From assembly GCA_943736015.1 (NCBI GenBank), contig OX031062.1:59756962-59820961 (forward strand): a stretch of 64,000 bases of DNA, given 5' to 3'. A program made the translations under genes and the position numbers. The notes beneath the pieces were generated by a model. It ran no database searches and was not told the DNA's origin. It saw nothing but the letters and a program-made list of their open reading frames with translations. Below, piece by piece: positions 57,474 through 64,000 of this stretch. This stretch comes from Tridacna crocea (lineage: Eukaryota; Mollusca; Bivalvia; Cardiida; Cardiidae). Each line of letters opens with the position of its first letter. Within the stretch, counting starts at the first letter, position 1.

Positions 57474-58680
57474 AGAATTTTTTCCTCTACAAAAATAAAA
57501 GAAGGCCATACCCTTACCTTGGAGACAACACGGTTGCTTCTTTCAAGTAACTTCCAAAGGATTTGTTGTGAAAAAGTTCTATTCCATTTTTCTTTTTGAA
57601 ATGAAGTATGAAAGGGAAGAAACTACAAAATAATGTAATATTCTGATAGGGTCATTTTGATGTTTTTTTTTTTTTCCCCTCTTTATTACCATTATCACTT
57701 CTTAATTTTCTTTCATGCCAGGTATTTTCTATTTCTTTTGAATTTTCATCACAATTGTGAAATTGTCTTAATTTGTAAAAGTCTTGTTGTGCAGTCAATA
57801 TTGGTTAGCACAGAATGTAGGATATTTTAAAAATTTTGCATGCAGTAAGAAATTTTATAAGTAGAGGATATTATTATTTTACGGTGAAAGATTGAAATAT
57901 ATTTCATCAAGTGAACATCAGTAACTTTTTCACAAGTGGCACAGCCACAAGTAAAAGTATTATGATGATGTTCATGATTTTTCATCGCAAAAAAAAAATA
58001 TTCTATTTATTTCATGCTTTAAACCCTTTCTCGAAGGAACTTTATTAAAATCCAGTACATAACTTTTCGGTTATTCCCTGCGGCATACTCCTTTTGCATA
58101 GCAATGCATTACAGTATTGCGTCAAGCATGAGAAATGTAAGATAAATTATGTTATATATACGCCTGGTTGTGAGGCACATGCATTTTACCTGGGTTACTA
58201 CTGCATGGAATAACTGTGTCTGCCTTGAACTGAAGACTTAAAATAGAAAAATTGGTATTTTCACTGGTAGTAACGGTGAAATAGCAAAAAAATATTTCAC
58301 TGATATTTCTTGATAACCTATTGGAAAGCACGAAATAAATAAAGCAATTATTTTTACTGTTGGTGTGAATTTTCTGTATAATTTATTTTGCTGTTTAAGG
58401 GTTTAGTGACAAGGGGGCACAAACTCTTGCTGTAAACTTTATCTGACAAGGGGCACAACTCTTGTTTAATTAAAGCCTGTACCAGTCTGGTGTTGGTTAA
58501 TCATGATATATTTGTTCATTTTCTCATGAAAATTCTTTTTTTTTTTTCTTCTTTCTTTCTTTTTTTTTTTGTAGGAAATATTATGCATGCAGATCATTTA
58601 GATAATACAAGTTCATGTATTTTGTATATTATTATGTAAATAGTGGCAAATGGTTCTGAATTTTTGGTCATATTTCTTGT
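57474..58680. other. 1.2-kb P-free stretch downstream of Rap1
   Basis: Longest repeat-poor interval in the right half of the window, AT-rich with AATAAATAAAGC at about 58334 and a strong TTTTTTTTTTGTAG acceptor-like site at 58563-58576. It could be 3' UTR sequence of a Rap1 transcript, but nothing proves it. Confidence 0.35.
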
Positions 58681-58909
58681 TTAACTCTTTACCACACGAT
58701 CCGGACTTTTAACGACCCTGAGAAAGAAAGCCTTTGAAAACATTGTGGGAAAAGGATGAAATGCTGGTAACCAGCATTTTCTCCTTTTCCCACAATGTTT
58801 TCTACCCTTCCCAAAACAAATTTCCATTTTTCAGTCACATTAATTTTGTCGACTGCAAGTGCTTTCAATTTGGTCTGGCCCAAAATTCTGTCGTTTGGTA
58901 AAGAGTTAA
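58681..58909 (-). mobile_element. P-A palindromic TTAA element
   Basis: 229 bp; shares right TTAA with following sequence. Confidence 0.95.
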
Positions 58910-58943
58910 CTCTCCCTAAGCATTGGAGTACATGATTTCCATT

Positions 58944-59163
58944 GTTTACCCAACAATCTGAAGTTTAAACAATTATGAGAAAGGCTTTTGGAAACATTTA
59001 GGGAAAAGGAGAAATGCTGGTTACCTGTATTTTCTCCTTTTCCCATAGTGTTTTCTGTCCAATCAATGACAAATTCAAGCATTTGAGATATGCATGAATT
59101 GTCATCTGCATAATGCTTCCAGTTCGGATAAGTTCGCATTTTTGTCATTGGGTAAAGGGTTAG
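58944..59163 (-). mobile_element. P-A element (worn)
   Basis: TGTTTACCCAACAATC to GGTAAAGGGTTAG; joins the next, inverted copy. Confidence 0.8.
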
Positions 59164-59388
59164 CTCATTACCAAACGACAAAATTTTAAGTTTGTCAAAA
59201 TTGAAAGCATTTGCAGACGACAAAATAAAAGTGACTGAAAATTTGAAATTTGTTTTGTGAAGGTTAGAAAACATTGTGGAAATAGGAGAAAATGCTGGTT
59301 ACCAGCATTTTCTCCTTTTTTCACAAAGCTTTCTAAATGCTTCTTTCTCAGGGTCATTAAAAGTAAGGATTGTGTGGTAATGGGTTGA
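59160..59388 (+). mobile_element. P-A palindromic element
   Basis: 229 bp; TTAGCTCATTACCAAAC to GGTAATGGGTTGA. Confidence 0.93.
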
Positions 59389-59477
59389 AACACATGAAGA
59401 TTACCAGAACATGTATAACTGTACCAGGTGACAGTCATTGCTTTTGATTGAGATAGGTCCAAAGTTTTGTTGCTTGG

Positions 59478-59712
59478 TACCTCTTTGGCACAAAATTCTG
59501 ACTTTAATCAACCCTGAGAAAGAAGCATATAGAAAACTTTTTGGAAAAAGGTAATAAATAATGCTGGTAACCACCATTTTCTTCTTTTCCTGCAATTTCC
59601 TGACTCAGTCAAAAGGAAGTTTCATCATTTGAGCCACATTGAAATTTTCATTTGCAAATGCTTTGAATTTGGAAAAGTCTAATAATTATTCTGCTGTTTG
59701 GTAAAGAGTTGA
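59478..59712 (-). mobile_element. P-A element (worn)
   Basis: ACCTCTTTGGCACAAAATTC to GGTAAAGAGTTGA; a right-end remnant precedes it at 59440-59478. Confidence 0.8.
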
Positions 59713-60043
59713 AATGTTAAAATCAAACAAAATAAGCAAGACAACACCACATGAACACACAGAGATATTTGTTTGTGATGTGTATTTGTATGCAATGTGA
59801 TAATGAAGCTATGTTATCAAGTTTTGATGTTTTAAATACACAGGAGAACATCAACTGTAACTTTGTGATCTAAATGTTGTAAAACACACAAAAGGCTAAC
59901 CCTGTAGCTTTACCCTGTCTCACACAGTTTTGTTTTTCAAACCTTTGCTTTTTTTTTTTTCATTTCTCTTTACTGATGGTTTGCCAGCTATCACTACTAT
60001 GTTATGAATCAATTTTGAGGCTTTAAAAATCTGAATCACTCCC

Positions 60044-60243
60044 TTAACCCTTTGACACATAATCCCTACTTTAAACAATGCTGAGAAAGAAGCCATTGAC
60101 AACATTGTGGAAAAAAGAAAATGCTGGTAACCAGCAATCAACTTTTTTCTACCTGTCCAAAAAACAGAAATTTCAGTTTTTGATTCTCACTTACTTGTTG
60201 TCTCCAAACGCCAAGTCTGAATTTTTTATTTTTGGCTAAGAAT
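60044..60243 (-). mobile_element. P-A element (right part worn)
   Basis: TTAACCCTTTGACACATAATC start; right arm mostly gone. Confidence 0.8.
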
Positions 60244-60582
60244 TCAGCTAGATTCAGACAGGTTTCTGAATACAAACACCAAACAAGTATTGAGAAAGCT
60301 ACAGGGTAGCCATAGATGTTGTACATTGAAAATTTGTCTTGTGTTTTATTTGGACAGCACCTGAATTTGTATTTAAATAATCTCTTTTTTCTCTGTTTTA
60401 TCTATCTGTTTTCATTTGGTGAATGATCACACAGTTTTTACGGTACAGTTTTAGTGATATTTGTATTGCATTACCTCCTGGTTACTGATGTGATCTAATA
60501 TTGTAAGGACATCGAAAGTGTAAAAGTGACTTGAAAGATTTGCAGGAAATGTTCACCATTTTCCATTTTTACAATGAATGAG

Positions 60583-60783
60583 TTAACCCATTACCTCACA
60601 ATCTCTACTTTTGACGACCCTGTGAAAGAAGCCTTTAGAAAACATTGTGGGAAAAGGAGAAAATGCTGGTAACCAGCATTTTCTCCTTTTCCCACAATGT
60701 TTTCTACCCTATCAATAAAATTGTTGTCTGCTAATGCTTTCAATTTGGATGGGGCTAAATTTTGTCTTCTGGTAATGGGTTAA
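60583..60783 (-). mobile_element. P-A element with short right body
   Basis: Intact palindrome; about 28 bp missing after TTTTCTACCC. Confidence 0.93.
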
Positions 60784-61101
60784 TACATTAGCAGTATATC
60801 CATCTGAAAGCACTGTATTTGATAAATATAGGGGAATGAGCAATAACACAGTTTGTGACATGTCGGCACTGAGTTAGAATTGTCATCCCAAATTGTCCTT
60901 TTAATATGTATATTTCAATGCTGTCCTTTAACTTTGATGGATTCTCAAAAACTTTTGATCATGAATATTTTATTTGGTAACATCTACATGTACCTTTATC
61001 TCTGTTCTCTTGTTATCTCCATAGCCTTGCAATGTAGAACAGCAATCGGAAGCTTTGTGATTAATTTTCTAGCGCACTGTAAAAAGAATCTAAGTCTATG
61101 T

Positions 61102-61239
61102 GATTTTAGAATGTGATGAAATACCTAAGGCCACGGGATTTTAGAATGTGATGAAATAACTAAGGCCACATGATTTTAGAATGTGATGAAATAACTAAGG
61201 CCACGGGATTTTAGAATGTGATGAAATAACTAAGGCCAC
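61102..61239 (+). repeat. 35-bp minisatellite, 4 copies
   Basis: Unit GATTTTAGAATGTGATGAAA.. ending AAGGCCAC starts at 61102, 61137, 61172 and 61207 with few differences. Confidence 0.95.
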
Positions 61240-61272
61240 TAACTTTACATGTGGCTCAAATGTTGGGATTTA

Positions 61273-61506
61273 TTTTCACTCTTTGCCAAATGACAAAATT
61301 TTAGACTTGTCCAAATTGAAAGCCTTTGCAGATGACAAGATAAACCTGACTTGAAAATTGCAACTTGACTTTAGAATAGTAGAAAACATTGTTGGAAAAA
61401 GAGAAAATGCTGGTAACCAGCATTTTCTCCTTTTCCAACAGTGTTTTCAGAAGGCTTCTTCCTCTGGGGGGTCTTGAAAACCAGGGATTGTTTGGTAACA
61501 TGTTAA
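61273..61506 (+). mobile_element. P-A palindromic element
   Basis: TTTTCACTCTTTGCCAAATG to GGTAACATGTTAA. A right-half remnant follows to 61606. Confidence 0.92.
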
Positions 61507-61787
61507 AAAGGAAATAGGTGAAAATAAGGAAAAAAATGTTTTCTCTTTTTCCCTCATTGGCTTTTGAAAGCCTTTGTCATAGTCATTAGAAAACAGGATT
61601 GTTTAATTACAGGTATGATACTGTAGTGGTTTTGGCTTTTAAGAAGAGACCATTTCATTTATTTACCAATTTACAGGTTGATACTCTCATATAAATAAAA
61701 ATTTATTATTCCAAGTATCAATATTATATGATTATAAAATTAATAATCTGCAAAAATGTACATATTGTTTGAAAAATTGATTATGCT

Positions 61788-62016
61788 TTAACTCTTTACC
61801 ACACGACAAAATTTTAGACTGGTTCAGATTGAAAGCATATGCATACGACAAAATAAAGGTGACTGAAAAATTGAAATTTGTTCTGGGAAGGGTAGAAAAC
61901 ACTGTGGGAAAAGGAGAAAATGCTGGTTACCAGCATTTTCTCCTTTTCACATAGTGTTTTCTAAAGGCTTCTTTCTCAGGGGAGTCAAAAGTAGGGATTG
62001 TGTGGTAATGGGTTAA
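61788..62016 (+). mobile_element. P-A palindromic TTAA element
   Basis: 229 bp; first of three copies in a row sharing TTAAs. Confidence 0.95.
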
Positions 62017-62220
62017 CTCTTTTCCACACGACAAAATTTTAGACTGGTTCCTATTGAAAGCATATGCAGACGACAAAATAAAGGTGACTGAAAAATTGAA
62101 ATTTGTTATGGGAAGGGTAGAAAACACTGTGGGAAAAGGAGAAAATGCTGGTTACCAGTGTTTTCAGAAGGCTTCTTTCTCAGGGGCGTCAAAAGTAGGG
62201 ATTGTGTAGTAATGGGTTAA
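62013..62220 (+). mobile_element. P-A element, right arm mostly deleted
   Basis: Very similar to the copy on its left, but the core jumps from GGTTACCAG to TGTTTTCAGAAGG. Confidence 0.93.
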
Positions 62221-62467
62221 CTCTTTACCAATTGTCAAAACATAGACATAGACTCTTCCAAACTGAAAGTATTTTCAGACAGGAATTCAAATATAGCACA
62301 AAATGATGAAATTTATCTTCAGTATGATAAAAAACTTTGGAAAAGGAGAAAATGTTGGCAGACAGCATTTTCAAAGGTGGATCCTATTACTGGGAAACAT
62401 TAAATTTACTGACTGCAAAAAGTTTCAGAAAGGACAAGTCTAAAATTTTATTTTTAGGAAGGAGTTT
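62217..62467. mobile_element. Symmetric chimeric P-A element
   Basis: Left TTAACTCTTTACCAATTG and right GGACAAGTCTAAAATTTTAT are both the same terminus type, inverted; core decayed. Confidence 0.6.
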
Positions 62468-62641
62468 GATTAACTTGTATCTCTGCTGTAGACATTTGGA
62501 GAGAAAAAAAATGACAGTCACAAGCTTGCCACAAGCATTGTCCTATTGCTGTTATGTTTTCTCCATGTAAATCATACAAAAAGACATGTCCCTTTGCATT
62601 TCAAGTATTTCTTTTTGGTTACTTTATACCCTGTACTTTTC

Positions 62642-62796
62642 AACCCATGTTTTTATGACCTTAGAGAAAAGCTTTTTTGAAAACAAAGCATGGAGAGGAG
62701 AAAAGTGAGCAACAAGTATTTTCTTCTTTTCCACATTTTTTGAAAAGTTTTCTTTTTCAGGGTTTTAGAAAATGGGTAGGTATTGTAAAAGTTTAA
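62642..62796. mobile_element. Symmetric chimeric P-A element
   Basis: TTTTATGACCTTAGAG..AGCTTTTTTGAAAAC at left and TTTTTGAAAAGTTTTCTTTT..CAGGGTTTTAG at right are inverted equivalents. Confidence 0.6.
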
Positions 62797-63022
62797 CCCT
62801 TTACCACACAATCCCGACTTTTAACGAACCTGAGGAAAAAAGCCTTCTGAAAACACTGTGGGAAAAGGAGAAAATGCTGGAAACCAGCATTTTCTCCTCT
62901 TCCCACAATGTTTTCTTCCCTTCCAAAAACAAATTTTAAATTTTCAGTCACTTTCACTTTGTCTTCTGCAAGTGCTTTCAATTTAGACCAGTCAAACATT
63001 TTGTTGTTTGGTAAAGGGTTAA
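62793..63022 (-). mobile_element. P-A palindromic TTAA element
   Basis: 230 bp; arms ACTGTGGG / CCCACAATG. Confidence 0.95.
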
Positions 63023-63268
63023 GAAGTGAAAATGTTCAGGCCAAAATGTACTAGTAATACCATGTAAACTGTTCTCTTTTTAGTCAAACTCTAAACAGTT
63101 ATTTATTTATTTTCTGTAGTGTCAGGGTTTGATTGTACTAATCTACAGTTTTAATGTTTCATTTTTTTTTTCTTTGCAAATAAAAAAATTGTAGCCAAAT
63201 TTAACATTGTTATCATTTACTTACTGCAAGACAAAATCTTCTCAAATATATATTCCCTTACCACAATA

Positions 63269-63345
63269 CGATAGGTGAGTGCAACACTATACTAAGTGCC
63301 TGTACAATGTACAGGCACTTAGTATAGTGTTGCACTCACCTATCG
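63269..63345. repeat. Perfect 37-bp-arm palindrome (GCAACACTAT family)
   Basis: CGATAGGTGAGTGCAACACT.. to its exact inverse around a 3-base AAT loop, 77 bp in all. Relative of 36361-36433. Confidence 0.95.
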
Positions 63346-63554
63346 AATAGCTCAGGTATGAATTACTGAATTCACATTGATATTATGGTTGCCACTGGTT
63401 GCCCAAATGTTTGGCACCCTCTAAAATCATTTAGTTGTTACGGGCGATAAAGCAAGATAGAGTACAGGACAAAATACAAAATATATTACGCCAGGTTCTT
63501 TAGCATGCTTGGTGTATACCAGCATCACATGGGACTTTGGTTTAACATCTTATC

Positions 63555-64000
63555 CAAACAAGAGGGCCAATATGGCCCTGGATCGCTCACCTGAATATTT
63601 GAGATGACCAAAGCCTATTTTTTTTTGAGGTATTGAAACATTGGAACCATAATTGTTATTTTGCCAAGCAATTTTCGAAAGGTCACTTGTAAAAGTTATT
63701 TCTAAATCTGACCATCAGTTCCAAAAAAGAAGAATTTTTAAGAATTCTTCATTTCTGTATAAGTGCAAATAGCCCCCATTCACAAGAGCCATGTTTCTTG
63801 ACTGATCAAAATTTCACAAACAATTTTTGAAAAGGGTCACCGAAGGCAGATTGCTGTGAAATTATTTTAAAATCTGACCAGCAGTTTAAGAGAAGAAGAA
63901 TTTTCAGGAATTTCTTCATTTCTGTGTAGTGCAAGTAGCCCCCATTCACCAGAGCCATGTTTCTTGACGGATCAAAATTTCACGAACAATTTTTGAAAAG
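63555..64000 (+). mobile_element. Tandem-core dispersed element, cut by window edge
   Basis: Opens AACAAGAGGGCCAATATGGC / CCTGGATCGCTCACC. About 167-bp units then repeat: TTTTCGAAAGGTCAC (63670), TTTTTGAAAAGGGTCAC (63825), a third at the edge, with CATTTCTGT at 63750 and 63917. The pattern resembles bivalve pearl/Helentron-type repeats, from recall only. Confidence 0.7.

Overview
The window is animal (metazoan) nuclear DNA: AT-rich, with spliced genes, GT-AG introns and very many short mobile elements. Two repeat signatures suggest a mollusc, most likely a bivalve. One is SINE-like elements whose 3' ends read like 'TTAAAGTGGCGTTAAACCC'. The other is a tandemly built element at the right edge that opens with 'AAGAGGGCCAATATGGCCCT'. 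This placement is inference from recalled repeat motifs and was not checked against a database. No bacterial-type operon, CRISPR array or viral gene is seen.

Layout, all genes on +. (1) 505-6481: the 3' eight exons of a receptor guanylate cyclase with an extracellular NIT domain, one transmembrane segment, a signalling helix and a class III cyclase domain, with no kinase-homology domain (NIT-GC type). Its 5' exons lie left of the window. (2) 8.9-9.36 kb: the C-terminal end of a degraded non-LTR retrotransposon ORF on the minus strand. (3) 13011-14985: a candidate unrecognised gene start with three phase-compatible exons. (4) 18861-53792: a Rap1 small GTPase gene. Exons 1-4 are shared. They are followed by two complete, phase-compatible versions of the last two coding exons: 5a/6a at 39.7-41.4 kb and 5b/6b at 53.2-53.8 kb. 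The two versions give different C-terminal membrane anchors: CC-CVML with a weak basic stretch, versus a lysine-rich tail ending CVLV.

The dominant structure is a palindromic element family of about 229 bp bounded by TTAA. I count roughly 80 near full-length copies and some 30 fragments, about a third of the window by hand estimate. Each has piggyBac-like termini (TTAACCC...GGGTTAA) and a near-perfect, almost loopless palindrome of about 66 bp in the middle. At least three subfamilies (called P-A, P-B and P-C here) keep the length and architecture but differ in sequence, and both arms of the palindrome change together. Copies sit in both orientations in introns of both genes, often in chains sharing one TTAA. 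One copy is inserted into another at a TTAA created by a point change, which proves the target-site duplication.

Other mobile DNA includes a MULE-like 9-bp-TSD element (two copies), retroposons with 9-13 bp target duplications, perfect 37-bp-arm palindromes, and a compound foldback just after the 5b/6b stop codon. Coordinates of repeats were read by eye and may be off by a few bases.
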